Of a stretch of 64,000 nt of DNA, positions 44,658 to 55,389 are shown one piece after another. Position 1 is the stretch's first letter. Every line of letters begins with the position of its first letter. Origin of the DNA: Liopterus haemorrhoidalis (taxonomy: Eukaryota; Arthropoda; Insecta; Coleoptera; Dytiscidae); NCBI GenBank assembly GCA_963971575.1, contig OZ020623.1, positions 15,750,980-15,814,979 of the forward strand. The letters run 5' to 3'. The notes beneath the pieces are model-generated. The model saw only the letters and a list, made by a program, of their open reading frames with translations, did not search any database and was not told the origin of the DNA. The translations under genes and the position numbers were made by a program.

Positions 44658-44837
44658 TTAATTAATTAAATAAATATCCAATTTACAATGTAATGGTATG
44701 AATTTGCCCATGGAGTTGGGGAAGTCTTCGATCCACCCCGTGTTGGCCAGGATCGGCTCGGACCTATATCCGAGGCGGGGGCTGTCCATCAGGGAGTCGG
44801 TCGCCACCGTGTTGACTGTAATTTGTAGAGGAGTTGG
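44658..44837 (-). other. G+C-rich open frame of unknown origin
   Basis: A 59-codon minus-strand frame bounded by stops. Its central part (44700-44815) is strikingly G+C-rich against the A+T-rich surroundings and reads TVATDSLMDSPRLGYRSEPI then LANTGWIEDFPNSMGKF. I do not recognise the family. Base composition like this usually marks a fragment of a retroelement or of a conserved gene rather than intergenic drift. There is no Met before the DSPRLG stretch, and no flanking exon was seen. Confidence 0.35.
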
Positions 44838-45186
44838 CTAGGTTCCTCTTCCCGGATTCCGTACGACATCCATGTGCTTATACTTCTGATTGACCTAGTT
44901 CCGATATTCATTCGTCATGACAAATATTTCCTTATTACGAAAATGCAGCGTATGCATTACGTAATCAGGTAACATATGTTAGACGCTAACAAATAGTTTT
45001 TTAATCAAACAGCTCAATGGCACAATGTCTAGTTGTCGCAATCCTGACCTAGGATTACCTTTGTGACAATACGATAACACAAATTCTTGTACATGATATA
45101 GGTTAGGAAATACTGTTCTAGATGCGTGTTCTTAAATACGAGGGCGGTAGGAAAGTTTTGAGATGCGGCTGTATAAATAAACATAA

Positions 45187-46327
45187 CGGGCCATGTTCAT
45201 AATGTTTTACTAAATCTTAGTAGCACTACTAAGACAAGTATACTAAGCGTTACTAAAAATGGGTGTTCATAATACAGAATTATTGTTAGTAGTGCTTAGT
45301 AAATTGTAATTTAGTAGTACAGATTTAGAAGTGCGGAGAGACTGTATTAAATACATTAAAATAGCAATTGTGTTCATAATACTGATTGACTTTAATCATG
45401 TATATGAGAGATTTGCGTGTATGTTCGTGAAATTCGTGAATTACGGGCACAATTGCCAAGAAAATTTTATAGTAAAAGAAAAAATGTATTGGAAATATTA
45501 AGTGAAGAAGATTTCAAAAAAAATTATAGTTTTTCAAAAGACAGAGTTCGAACATTAATTGAAATCTTACATGACGATATAAAACCGGTATCTTCAAACG
45601 GTGGAAGTATTTCTACTGAACTACAAATATGTATTGATTTACGTTATTTTGCGAAAGGTTCATATCAACAAGATATAGGTAAGTAGTTAATAACATGAAT
45701 AATTAGTTACCATTATGTTTTTATTCAGAATTCTTTTAACATAACAATGCTTATTGTAGCTGATTTACATGGAGTCAGCAGAGCAACTGTCTCGCGAATT
45801 ATAAAATGTGTTAGTTTGGCCTTAGCCAGAAAACGAGCACAATTTATATTATTTCCTGCAGAACTAGAAACTGTAAAACGAAAATTTTATGACATTGCTC
45901 AAATGCCTAATATAGTTGGTGCTATTGATGGGACGCACATAAAAATCAAAAACCCAGGTGGACCTTATCGTGATGCATATGTATGTCGTAAGGGTTTCCA
46001 TTCATTAGATGTACAGGTAAATTTATTTCCAAAATGTATGACAATAAGATAATTTATTATATTTTTTCACAGGTTATTTGTGATGCAAATTGTAAGATAA
46101 CCGATAATACAAGCTAGTAACACGCCTTCCATCTCTTTTAACATGTTGAACAGTGCATATGTCTATCTCTTTCTAATTCCAACAGCAACGTCGTCAAATT
46201 TACATCGATATTAGTTAAAATATCTTAGTATTGTGATTATGAACACTACTAACGATAGTATCCTACTTGCTTATTTTAACAAGTAACGCTTAATCGCAAT
46301 ATTTAGTAAAAGATTATGAACATGGCC
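45187..46327 (+). mobile_element. PIF/Harbinger transposon inside a mariner
   Basis: Ends GGGCCATGTTCATAATGTTT and, inverted, GGCCATGTTCATAATCTTTT. TAA precedes (45184-45186) and follows (46328-46330). The homologous mariner at 14.5 kb has the uninterrupted site ACATAACAATTTTT, which proves the insertion. It keeps two exons and part of a third of its transposase. Confidence 0.88.
45408..46117 (+). pseudogene. HARBI1-like transposase with two introns, 3'-deleted
   Basis: Exon 1 (to 45678) reads VREIRELRAQLPRKFYSKRK, KNYSFSKDRVRTLIEILHDD and LRYFAKGSYQQDI. A GTAAGT...TAG intron (45679-45759, 81 bp) follows. Exon 2 (45760-46016) opens ADLHGVSRATVSRIIKCVSL (helix-turn-helix), then PNIVGAIDGTHIKIKNPGGP with the first catalytic Asp, and YVCRKGFHSLDVQ. 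A second GT...CAG intron (46017-46072, 56 bp) follows. Exon 3 gives VICDANCK with the second catalytic Asp and then ITDNTS and TAG (46115-46117), after which the rest of the gene, including the catalytic Glu, is deleted. Both splices preserve frame perfectly (QDI-AD and DVQ-VI). No ATG is in frame upstream; the frame opens at 45408 after a TGA, so the start has been lost. Confidence 0.88.
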
Positions 46328-46964
46328 TAACAAGTTTATTCTTGCATCATTAAATAGACCATTCAAAACATAATAAATATACTGATAAATACATTTTATG
46401 TAGTCTCATGTAGTTTATCTACAATTATCTACAATTTCAAACGTGGTTTGTCTACGGAAGAGTGTAGTAACTCCGAAATGTTTACTATCTTTTCTGAGAA
46501 TTTTCCAAGTCCGATAACAGTGTTTCGTTGGTATAAACCTAGATGATGATCCTCGTCCAGAAAGGTCTCGTGAAACAGTTACTCCTGTAAATATTGCTGC
46601 GGTTAAAAAACTGCTCGATGAAAATTGGTGATTTACATACAGACAGACAGAGGAATCTTTGCGCAATAAGGCACCAGCTATCCAACTCTGCGTGACTATC
46701 TGGAAGTTAGGACAGTTTTCACACTATGGGCACCCCACAACCGGACTGATACACAAACAGCAATAAGAGTTGAATGGTATCGAAAAATGTTAAAAAATTC
46801 GAAATAGGACAGTCGAAATACGTGAACTCCATTATGACAGGGGACGAAAGGAGAAGTCAAGAAACAAGATGGCTCTTTGAAGACGAAGAAACTCCAACCG
46901 CGGTAAAATAATCAAGATCTCTGAAAAAGAAATGTCGATTACAGTGCTTATAGACTATGTTCGA

Positions 46965-47160
46965 ATCCTGGTTCTACTTTATCATAGTACTAAATTACGT
47001 GAAAATATGTCCAGCCGTTTTTGCGTAAATCTCGGACAAACAGACAAAAATTAATTTTTTTGCGGTTATTATCTTAAAATTATCTAAAACATGTAGAAAC
47101 CAGATGAGGTAGAAAAAATAAAAAACAGAAATAGCCTCCAATTTTAATATAAATAACTGA
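46965..47160 (+). repeat. Repeat D copy, possibly SINE-like
   Basis: Begins with ATGTTCGAATCCTGGTTC, a perfect B box, then GCGTAAATCTCGGACAAACA and AAAAATAAAAAACAGAAATA, and ends near CTCCAATTTTAATAT; matches 40610-40735. No A box in place, so a truncated SINE is only a suggestion. Confidence 0.5.
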
Positions 47161-47388
47161 CGATAAACAATTTTGTTATTGAAGCATCAATAAATAAAGC
47201 TTATTAAAAAGAAAAAGTTTGAAGTAATTGGTTATCTACCTTATTCAGTAGCTGGCTAAGAACTGAAGAATTGGATATGCGGAAGCTATCCGAAAGAAGA
47301 ATATGCGTCCGTCTTTAATGAGTTAGAACGCCTCTTTTATTCGAGACTATACATCTCACATACGATCACTACTGGTGGTTACTGTATT
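47160..47388. other. Unassigned
   Basis: Short interval without recognised features. Confidence 0.3.
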
Positions 47389-47446
47389 TTTCGGACCATA
47401 GGACGCACCAGATTATAAGACACACCCCAAATTTATGAGACTATTT

Positions 47447-47662
47447 TTAGAAAAAATATTTATCATTACGATAACTTGTACCAGCAACATTTTGTTCATC
47501 TTCACTCTCTGTCCTATCAGTCGTCTCGTTAATGTCACTGTTCGTATTGTTTTCGTCTGAACTATTGTCAATCTCTTCAAAAACCAAGTCATATTCGATA
47601 CTATCCAATGCGTTGCTTATATCGCATTTCTTAAAAGACCTTATAATCATCTTTTCTTTCAC
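47447..47662 (-). pseudogene. Pogo/jerky-type transposase C-terminal tail
   Basis: The 71-codon frame reads MKEKMIIRSFKKCDISNALD then SIEYDLVFEEIDNSSDE and an acidic tail to a stop at 47447. The SFKKCGISNALDG block followed by an acidic region is the characteristic C-terminus of pogo/Tigger/JRK-type DDE transposases. The catalytic domain that should precede it has been lost; the following sequence is A+T-rich and then the hAT insert. The frame may be only the last exon part. Confidence 0.72.
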
Positions 47663-47728
47663 CTCCTCATGAATTTTTTACCCAGGTACTGTTGAAATTG
47701 TTCATTTCAAACGTCCTGCTGTTGTAAC

Positions 47729-48682
47729 CAGGGATGGGGAGTCGACAGAAAAATTACCGACTCCCGACTCTCGACTCCGGAGTCGATATTTTTGAAGGCC
47801 GACTCCGACTCCCGACTCCTTTCTCTCGTAAATTGTAAACTCTAATCCAAATGTTTAAGCGGAACTAAATGGAATTTTTATTTTCTTAAGTTATCATGAG
47901 TTCAGTTTTTAAAAAAGTGGGCTTTTGTTAAACAAAATGATACAAAGCCTCATTCAATCCTTAAAAGTTAGTAGATTTCGATATCTAATTCCGCTTAAAC
48001 CAAAGAAACAGACTATACTTACATTAAATATCTTGGGTTGGGGTGAGCTGTTTTTATAAAATGTCATTTTAATTTCATCTTGACTATCGAGTCATTTTTA
48101 ATACAAATTTTCGAATATATTAGTTTTAGAAATTTTTGTTTTGTATTACTGTACTTTATTTTTCATAACACGTCACATTTTTCTTTTCAGATTTAGATTT
48201 TAGCTGCCAACATGAAACATGAAATAATCAAAAAACTCGATACAACTTGAGAAAATAAAAATTCAGTTTAATTCCGTTTAAACATAATAAACAGTGTCTA
48301 CAGAAAAAGAAAAATTAGATAGGACTAAAAACAAAAATCTTTATCTTGCATCATTAATCTGTTAATACTAATAATGTTAATTAAATTTTTAACTGGAAAG
48401 CATGAAGGAAACTGTGTAAAACCGGTATTGAATATTTTTAATTTCATTTTCGTTCATGAACAGAGAACAAAATGTCGTTCCTGTTTCCGTGCTTTAAAAA
48501 ATTCTAGGTGTATGTTATTTTTTGTTTTCGGATTGTTCTCATCCTTGATAAAAATTTAATCAAAGAGTCGGGAGTCGATAACTTTTTCCGACTCCCGACT
48601 CCGACTCCGACTCCTCCAAAAAGCTTCGACTCCTCGACTCCCGACTCCCGACTCCGACTCCGACTCCGACTCCCCATCCCTG
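47729..48682. mobile_element. Non-autonomous hAT with GACTCC-rich ends
   Basis: 954 bp with terminal repeats CAGGGATGGGGAGTCG and its inverse, and 8-bp target duplication GTTGTAAC (47721-47728) / GTTATAAC (48683-48690), one mismatch. Both subterminal regions are arrays of GACTCC/GACTCCC units (47755-47820, 48575-48675). Its interior includes diverged fragments of the MITE type at 28114-28519. No transposase. Confidence 0.9.
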
Positions 48683-48779
48683 GTTATAACATCGTGATTT
48701 TGCTTTATCATTCGTTTGTTCCACTCTTTCCGCATAATATTATTAAGGCGCAATCTTTTCACCATAAGGTAATCCTTTA

Positions 48780-48972
48780 GGTAACTATCTGACAGATAAT
48801 GTTATGTGATACTTTCTGTGCTGAATAAATGTCATCCCGTCTTTCAGTACAATTTTATCTATCGGATAGTCACCTAACGGATAATAAGACTGACATATTG
48901 AATTCACTGATTGGTATTGACATTTATTCAGCAGATGATGTTCCAGATAACCTTATCTGTTGGATAGTTACC
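48780..48972. mobile_element. 193-bp MITE with TA duplication
   Basis: Ends GGTAACTATCTGACAGATAA and, inverted, GGTAACTATCCAACAGATAA, with TA at 48778-48779 and 48973-48974. A second inverted motif, TATCGGATAGTCACCTAACGG, lies in the middle. Confidence 0.82.
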
Positions 48973-49239
48973 TAGAAGTTTACATAAAGGTGGAAAGACC
49001 GCGTCTAAATGGTTGTCGTTGACTTGTAAGGCCTCCAGAAATGATAGCTAATTCTGTATACATTTCTATTATATTTTCTTGGTTGATTCTGTTTTATACG
49101 TTCTGAATTGATTCCATACTAACATCGCACGCATTTTAAACAACGTACCTATATTTTCGGACCATAAGACGCACCACTATATTAAGTCGATATTTCTGCA
49201 TAAAAAGTTACGCCTATGATCCGAAAAATACGATCTTTC

Positions 49240-49700
49240 TCATTTTGTTGAGTTGGTTATAATATTTGTTTCTCCGTCTATGGTTGCAAATGTTAGAAAG
49301 AATTGTAATTTGTTTCAGGACTAGACCAACAGCAAAGCAAGATGGCGAGTGTCGATGATTCCGGAAATCAATGACGCGTACTTAAAGGAAAAATTGATGT
49401 TGAAACAAGTTTGGAGTTTTGTCAAAGTAAAATAAATCGTATGGATATATTTCAATTTATGTTTCCTTTATTGTATTGATTCAAACTTTACAAATGATAT
49501 ATTACTTTTGTTTGCTATAGATTATATTTACCAATAGTAGTATAGAGTAAAACAGAGATAAGTTGGGATCCACCGAAGGTGTCTGATCAATTTTTTCCAA
49601 AATTTCCCTACCGCTTACAGGTAAGTAGTTTTATTTTCCTGAATTTTTATCATCACGGTGAATTTTCGCAAATCAAACCGCATGTACTCGTTCATTTTAA
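49240..49700. other. Unassigned
   Basis: No recognised feature. Confidence 0.35.
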
Positions 49701-49935
49701 ATTGCTCACAATTGCTATCTAGAGAACTATAAGAGCTACGAGGTGTCTTAGATTAGACAATAAATACTGTTTTATAAGAAAATATCAATGACTGAAGCAA
49801 TCTTTTATTTCTCCAGTAGTTCTCAAATTACGTTGTGCAACTTTCTTATTTTAAATAGGGAAACACATATTTTATTTTTACTTATTCGATAGAGTATTCT
49901 ATTCTGATTTCAACGATATGAACAAGTCATAGTCT
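49700..49935 (+). repeat. Arm fragment of the 27.3-kb long-TIR element
   Basis: GAGAACTATAAGAGCTACGAGG (split here: GAGAACTATAAGAG, CTACGAGG) at about 49721 and CAACTTTCTTATTTTA at 49850 occur in the same order and spacing as at 27347-27510. Confidence 0.65.
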
Positions 49936-49984
49936 TGCATAACAAAGTAATCGAAAAAAACGCAGATTACGTTTATTTGAATTT

Positions 49985-50430
49985 TATTGCTTTAGAAGTT
50001 TAGAACTTTTGAGGTTTCTGGTTAAAGAACTGATTCAGGTGATTTTTCACCAAGTCTTCCAGGAAAGTAAAGTTTATACCATCTAAGCTGCTTTGAAGAG
50101 ATCTGAATAAATGGTAGTCGAAGGGTGCAAGGTCAGGAGAGTATGGTGGATGAACCAAAACATCCCAGCCAAGCTGTAAAAATTTCTGTCGGATGGTGAA
50201 AGACACGTGTGGTCTAGCATTGTAATGATGGAACGCAATGCCCTTTCTGTTGACTAATTCAGGCCGCTTCTGGTCGATTCCCCGATTTAATTCACTTAGT
50301 TGTAAACAGTATTTCTCCGAATTTATGGTTATATTTTCTGAACGTCACGTGGAATTGTCAACGACATCCTCACCGTACACAGCACAAATCATTTTCTGCA
50401 TCTGCGAAGCATTCTTGCCTTTTCGGGAGT
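49985..50430 (-). pseudogene. Mariner transposase C-terminal fragment
   Basis: Minus strand from about 50430: SQMQKMICAVYGEDVVDNST, SENITINSEKYCLQLSELNR and FHHYNARPHVSFTIRQKF, where the second catalytic Asp is now Tyr, then GWDVLVHPPYSPDLAPFDYH with the third Asp kept, and NHLNQFFNQKPQKF to the stop at 50000. The positions of the second and third catalytic residues are 34 apart, as in DD34D mariners. The N-terminal half and the first catalytic block are missing. No terminal repeats found. Confidence 0.8.
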
Positions 50431-50449
50431 AAAAAAGTATAATATGTCG

Positions 50450-50935
50450 AAAATGTGCTTTATTTTATGCCATTTTTAGTGCTTAACAAAATTTTAAAAC
50501 ACAACCAAATAATTTTGTTTTTCCGATTTACTCACTGAAATGTCTTATATCAAAAGACTTAACACGTGTGAAGTTAATAACATATCGGTTTTGCAATGCA
50601 ATAACATCTAGCGCTAAAAACGGGATAATATTTTGCATCAACCCAATCTTTGTCACTAGCAAGCTATCTACTATCTCTATTACTAGCCTAAAGACGTCTA
50701 CAGACGGAGTGCCAGCGTTCGCCAATGTTAGTTCTGACGCTGGCCGTAACATGTAGGACTGGCGATCACTTGTACATGCTTACCATACAGACGATGTGTC
50801 GATAAAGCTAGCTGGCCAAGTACAAAAATAGCGAACATGGGCCAGCGCTTATAAAATCACCTCTGACAGTGAAAGTGAGGTTATGGTCGCAGCTTCGACC
50901 TTTTGATATCCAAATTAGATTAAAAGTACAAAAAA
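50450..50935. other. Unassigned
   Basis: No genes. ACTCCGTCTGTAGACG (inverted, about 50695-50715) resembles strings at 9.2 and 54.0 kb; AGCGCT/GGCCAGCG strings recur. Confidence 0.35.
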
Positions 50936-50937
50936 AT

Positions 50938-51848
50938 TATGTGAAGTGTGAATTTACACACATTACAGGGTTTCGCAGGTATATAATAAATGAAGGCGGC
51001 ATGCTGAGTGTGTAGGACAAATTTTGCTTTGTAGTAATCAGGGCAAAATGAACGATATTTTTAAAATAATTTATCGTCTGTTAATCTAAGAGCTTTAAAA
51101 ACATTTTTTTTTAAATATTTTTTTGTTAATTTTAATTCGAATACCTAATACCATTATTTAGGTTTGTAAATATGTGCAGTATTTTATGTATATATATATA
51201 TATATAGCAAGGTTCATCAAGATTCTGAAAATAGCGCCTATGCCTTCTATTGGTTGTTTAAAGTCATATGCTCCGCCCCTCTGGTTTCGTATACATGACA
51301 CATAGAATGAAAATATAATCCAACAAATCAAAATGGTTATTAAATTTAAGCTGTTAAAAATTAAATGCAACATTTGCCAAAATATAAGTAGAATTTTCAC
51401 AAAATAATTTTAACAAAATAAAAATGAAAAAAAAAAACAAAAAATAAAATTGTCTCCTCTGACCAGGAGGGAACCCTAGTTTGCTACAAATTTTTTTTGC
51501 ACAATTTTGATCAAAATTGGATTAAAATATTGATCGTAATCCACGTACCAGTGCTTCCATTTGATACCCTGAAAATTTTAAAAAAATATTTTTTTTCGAT
51601 GAGCTCTTATTTGTTTATATTTTTAGGGGGATATGTTTTTTAGATGTTTTAGTATTTTTCCTATGTGCGGGTCAAAGAGGTGTATAAGCATGCCAAATTG
51701 CAACTTTCTCGGTTTAGCCGTTTGGCTACAATTTTTACCGAGCAAACAGACAGACAGACAGACAGACAGATAGACAGACAGAGAGACAGACAGACGACAA
51801 AATGACGGTATAAGGTTTTTTTGGTCATACCTGCAAAACCCTAAAAAT
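50938..51848 (+). repeat. Repeat A copy, plus orientation
   Basis: Same landmarks as 33278-34424: subterminal GTGTGAATTTACACAC, CAGGGTTTCGCAGGTATATA, ATAATTTATCGTCTGTTAAT, ATATGTTTTTTAGATGTTTT, a CAGA tract (51743-51797) and the end GGTCATACCTGCAAAACCCT. About 235 bp shorter, mainly by loss around the tRNA-like module. AAAAATTA is at both edges, a possible 8-bp duplication. Confidence 0.78.
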
Positions 51849-51860
51849 TAGTTTTTACTT

Positions 51861-52039
51861 ATTATAGTTGAAGGTAATGGGATTCGGACCAGTCAGAAAA
51901 TAAAAACAAATTTATTAACTTCGCTAACGTTTCGATTTCGGTTGATGAAGATTTAAAATAAAAATCGAAACGTTAGCGAAGTTAATAAATTTGTTTTTAT
52001 TTTCTGACTGGTCCGAATCCCATTACCTTCAACTATAAT
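51861..52039. repeat. Perfect 78-bp palindrome
   Basis: Left arm 51861-51938 and right arm 51962-52039 are exact reverse complements over 78 bases, with a 23-nt loop (51939-51961) containing GGTTGATGAAGATTT. The arms include CTTCGCTAACGTTTCGATTT. GAAGATTT followed by CGAAACGTTAGCGAAG resembles the 3' ends of Penelope-like or LINE elements, so this may be a head-to-head duplication of such a tail. Confidence 0.97.
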
Positions 52040-52203
52040 TACTAACTTACGGACGTAACTCATCTAATCAAGATTAGTTTTTACTTTAAGTAGACTTCAT
52101 AATTACGAAAAAATGGTTATAACCATCCTTTTGAGCACAAGACTCTTGACTTATGTGATGACAAGTGTGTGCGCATCATATTTACGATGCTAACATGCAT
52201 GTA

Positions 52204-53841
52204 CGGGCCCTAACAACTATATGTTCGGACACTTCATAATTTCTCTCTAAATATTTTTCTTGTACACCGTTATTCCCTAAATATATTTTTAATTAATTTT
52301 CTGAATTCTATTTTAGATTTAATTCTATTTTAACTATTCTATGATGATAAAATAGAATTAAAAATATATTTTAATTAGGCTTTAACGTTTATTTAAACTA
52401 AACTCAGTTGACAATTAAATGTTCGGACAAAACTATATGCATATTCAATATGCCTAAATAAAATTGTATTTAGGGTTGTATTTTGTTTTAATTCTGAAAA
52501 AATTTCTGCCGGCTCATATTTAACTTCATATTTTGACGGTTTGTTAATTTTGTGTGAACTGTTGTTTTAAAATGGCTCGAGTTGTGACAACTCCACAGAA
52601 AGTGAGAGAATTATATATAAGCATGTTTTGTGAAGGGAACAAAATAAGTGTAACTGCTAGAGATATGAAAATGTCAAAATATACAGTTTTTGACATAATA
52701 AAATCGTATGGTGAAAACGGTACCATCGATATAAAGGAGAAAAGTCCTGGACGTCCGACTTTAGTATCAAATAGACAGAGAAGAGAACTTGTAAAAACGT
52801 GTAAATAGACCAGAAGGGCTACTGTTAGGAAAATACCGGCAGACTGGAATGAGGCTGGAAGATCTAAATTTTCCAGAGAAACATGCAGAAAGTGGATTCA
52901 TAAAAGTGGTCTTAGTTTTTATACGGCAATCATACCAATGTATTTTTTTCAGTATTTTATTAAAACTGAAATTCTACATTTTAGACAAAAGAAAAACCGT
53001 TCTTGACTGAACGGCAGAAAAAAAGCGCTTAAGTTAGTGTAAAGAGCGAAGGGCATGGACACAAGAACAGTGGAATTCGATTATTTTCAGAAGCGTTTAA
53101 TAAAGATTGCTTGAAACGCACTGTTAAGTTTCCTGCTGGGGTTATAACTTGGGGCTGTATGTCCGCAAGAGGTGTGGGATGTATGCGGTTTGTTAATGGA
53201 ATGATCAACGCAGTTAAATACCAAGAGATACTGGAAAATAATTTAAAGCCCAGTGTCGAAAAATTGTATCCTGGGGCAGAATTTTCAACAGGTCGGAGCC
53301 TCCTCTCACACGGCCAAAAGCACTCAAAACTGGTTCGAGAAGAATAACATGATCGTACTTGATTGGCCATCCAGTAGTCCTGATTTAAATATTATCGAAA
53401 GTCTTTGGCATAAGATGAAATAAAAAATTAGAAACAGCCCACAGAGAATGCTGGAAGGTTTGAAGGCAAAATTAAGGAAGTATGGGATTCAGTGACCGTA
53501 GAGTGTCAGGTCCTATTAGAATCAATGCCTAAAAGAATTGAGGCAGCAATTAAAGCGAAAGGGGATGCAACGCCTTATTAAACATCTAAAGGATTTATAA
53601 TTTTTATTAAATATTAATTTGTCCGAACCTTTAATTGTCAACTGAGTTCAGTTTAAATAAATATTAAAGCCTCATTAAAATATATTTTTAATTATATTGT
53701 ATCATCATAGAGTAGTCAAAACAGGGTTAAATCTTAAATCGAATTCAAAAAATTAATCAAAAATATATTTTCTAGTACATCACAAGAAAAGTATTTAGAT
53801 ATAAATTATGAAATGTCCGAACATATAGTTGTCAGGGCTCG
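52204..53841 (+). mobile_element. Tc1-like transposon with IR/DR ends
   Basis: 1638 bp with TA at 52202-52203 and 53842-53843. The inverted repeats are about 230 bp long and each contains two direct copies of ATGTTCGGACA: outer at 52221-52231, inner at 52419-52429, and the mirror pair at 53814-53824 and about 53620-53629, 194-198 bp apart. This is the IR/DR layout known from Sleeping Beauty-type Tc1 elements, where each motif is a transposase-binding site. Confidence 0.9.
52572..53581 (+). pseudogene. Tc1 transposase, degraded
   Basis: ATG 52572 starts MARVVTTPQKVRELYISMFC. A helix-turn-helix follows (SVTARDMKMSKYTVFDIIKS), then the GRP-type hinge KSPGRPTLVSNRQRRELVKT. TAG (52806-52808) and frameshifts come next. 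SKFSRETCRKWIHKSGLSFY is the second DNA-binding part. The first catalytic block near 53080 is eroded (WNSIIFR), then KFPAGVITWGCMSARGVGCM. In the second, FQQVGASSHTAKS, Asp has become Val. The third block is intact: LDWPSSSPDLNIIESLWHKM with the Glu of DDE. It ends KAKGDATPY at TAA 53579-53581. Inactive. Confidence 0.87.
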
Positions 53842-54036
53842 TACAAGTCGACACCGATGTTGGTCAAACTCCTTTGACTTGTAATAAAAATACCGCCTTG
53901 GAAGCGAACGTCGGCCAGTGGCAAGCCCAGACTACGTAGGCTATGACTTGTGACTTGTTGCCCATACACACGATCCGCGGAGTTAGACAAGTATAAATAC
54001 TGGCCATAGCTTGCCACGCCGTCTGTAGGTGCTTTA

Positions 54037-55385
54037 TGGGTCTATTCTGTATGAGTTTTCTACTGCTGTAAGCGCTATAACCTTGCAAAATACAGCGCTG
54101 TAAGGAAAGTGCTATTCTGTATTGACACGCGTTGCTCTGTAAACTCTACACCGATGTAAAATATCTCTGTAAAGTTATGGCGATATTTTTCTGGCCGTAA
54201 GTCAGTTACAGTACTGTATAAGAGTCAAGTGGTATTGTTCGTGTCACCTAAAAAAAAATTAATGATTCAAATTTCGTCCTATTTCTAATGCAACTACTAC
54301 AAGAGGATCATAACAGGTAATTATGCTTAAAATATCACGTTACAACCACACATAAACTTTTTTTTAGAAATTATATACGAGTCAAAAAAAGATTGTTAAG
54401 GGATAGAGAAAATCCATTTTCTATCCCTTAAAATCATTTTATGAAGTTATTTAGATTGCATAAAAATTTAGTAATAAACACAATCAATGAATTAAGATTA
54501 TATAGTGGACCTTTTTTTCATGCATACATGTTATCATTTATATATTTTTATATACAGGTTTTAGAAACTGTATTTTTTAAGTAATGGATCCTATCAAGCT
54601 ATTACAGTGGCTCACAATTTCACTTCTATGAGCCAGTCTATGGTTAGTAGATCGATAATAGAAATTTGTTATCTGATAACAACACATCTAATGCCAATTC
54701 ATATAAAGTTCCCCACTACGAGGGAAGAAAAACGTGGAGTGAAAGAAGAGTAAGTTTTGCATAATATAGCAACAAAAGCAAGAATACCTAACTATGCTGA
54801 TATTGATGATGATGAGCTTGAACCTGTAAATAATGAAGATCCTGAACCTGAAAATAATGAAGATCCTGTACCAAATGGTAAAATATTTGAAAAGTATTTA
54901 AAATTTTCAAAAACTTATTTAAAACTTTTTTTAACAGTTAAGTGTTATATGAATTTGGGAAAGCAGATTAGGAATTTATATGTTCAGCAGTCCATTGCAT
55001 AATTTGATGTAAAAAATATGTTTATATGGAATAAAGATACATAAGATGCAAAGAGAAACTTTTACTTTTATAAACAAATTATAACAATAATTAATAAAAA
55101 TTACAAACGTAAAAAACATGTGTATATGTGTATATACAAATATGATATACACTTACCGATCGATGACATTGATCAATACCTTAAATTTTGAGGTTAGAAA
55201 TAAACATAGTGAAGTTAGCTACAATGTAAGCAAAGTTTAAATCGACCGAAATTACAGAATGTGTTACAGAATATCTAATGCTCAATATTTACAGAGCCGC
55301 CGTAACTTGGCAGTTTACAGTGCTAAACTCACTACAGCGCTATAGTGATACAGTACTGTAAACATGTTTTTACAGAATAGTCCCA
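54037..55385 (+). mobile_element. PIF/Harbinger transposon, deleted
   Basis: 1349 bp with ends TGGGTCTATTCTGTA and, inverted, TGGGACTATTCTGTA, and the 3-bp duplication TTA at 54034-54036 and 55386-55388. Subterminal regions repeat TACAG/CTGTA and AGCGCT strings in both orientations. The family is different from the Harbingers at 20.9 and 45.2 kb. Confidence 0.87.
54565..55002 (+). pseudogene. Harbinger transposase, middle joined to C-terminus
   Basis: After a likely TTTTAG acceptor, KLYFLSNGSYQAITVAHNFT, then SMSQSMVSRSIIEICYLITT (helix-turn-helix) and IKFPTTREEKRGVKE. At 54750 a GTAAGT donor-like sequence is directly followed by VLHNIATKARIPNYADIDDD and ELEPVNNEDPEPENNEDPVP, the C-terminal LHN and acidic region of HARBI1-type transposases. 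Everything between, including all catalytic residues, was deleted, with one breakpoint within or beside the intron. The frame after PNGKIF is probably non-coding. Confidence 0.8.
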
Positions 55386-55389
55386 TTAA

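Larger units (their letters stand above)
45139..46960 (+). mobile_element. Mariner remnant split by a Harbinger
   Basis: Left end CGAGGGCGGTAGGAAAGTTT (45139, after TA), same family as 14455-16290. It is interrupted at 45187-46327 and resumes ACAAGTTTATTCTTGCATCA. Coding traces in several frames: FKRGLSTEEC near 46440, LDDDPRPE, VNIAAVKKLLDEN (46540-46630), a CAGACAGACAGAGG tract, VEWYRKML (46775-46800) and WLFEDEETPT near 46873. 3' end lost around 46960. Confidence 0.75.
47390..49236 (-). mobile_element. Pogo-like element hosting other transposons
   Basis: Left end CTGTATTTTTCGGACCATAG followed by GACGCACC, and right end, inverted, CGTATTTTTCGGATCATAGG; a direct partial copy (TATATTTTCGGACCATAAGACGC) also lies at 49148. 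TTTTTCGGACCATAAGACGCACC-like ends are typical of pogo/Tigger/jerky-type elements. It carries a transposase C-terminus on the minus strand, and has a hAT (47729-48682) and a small MITE (48780-48972) inside. Outer target bases are uncertain. Confidence 0.65.
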
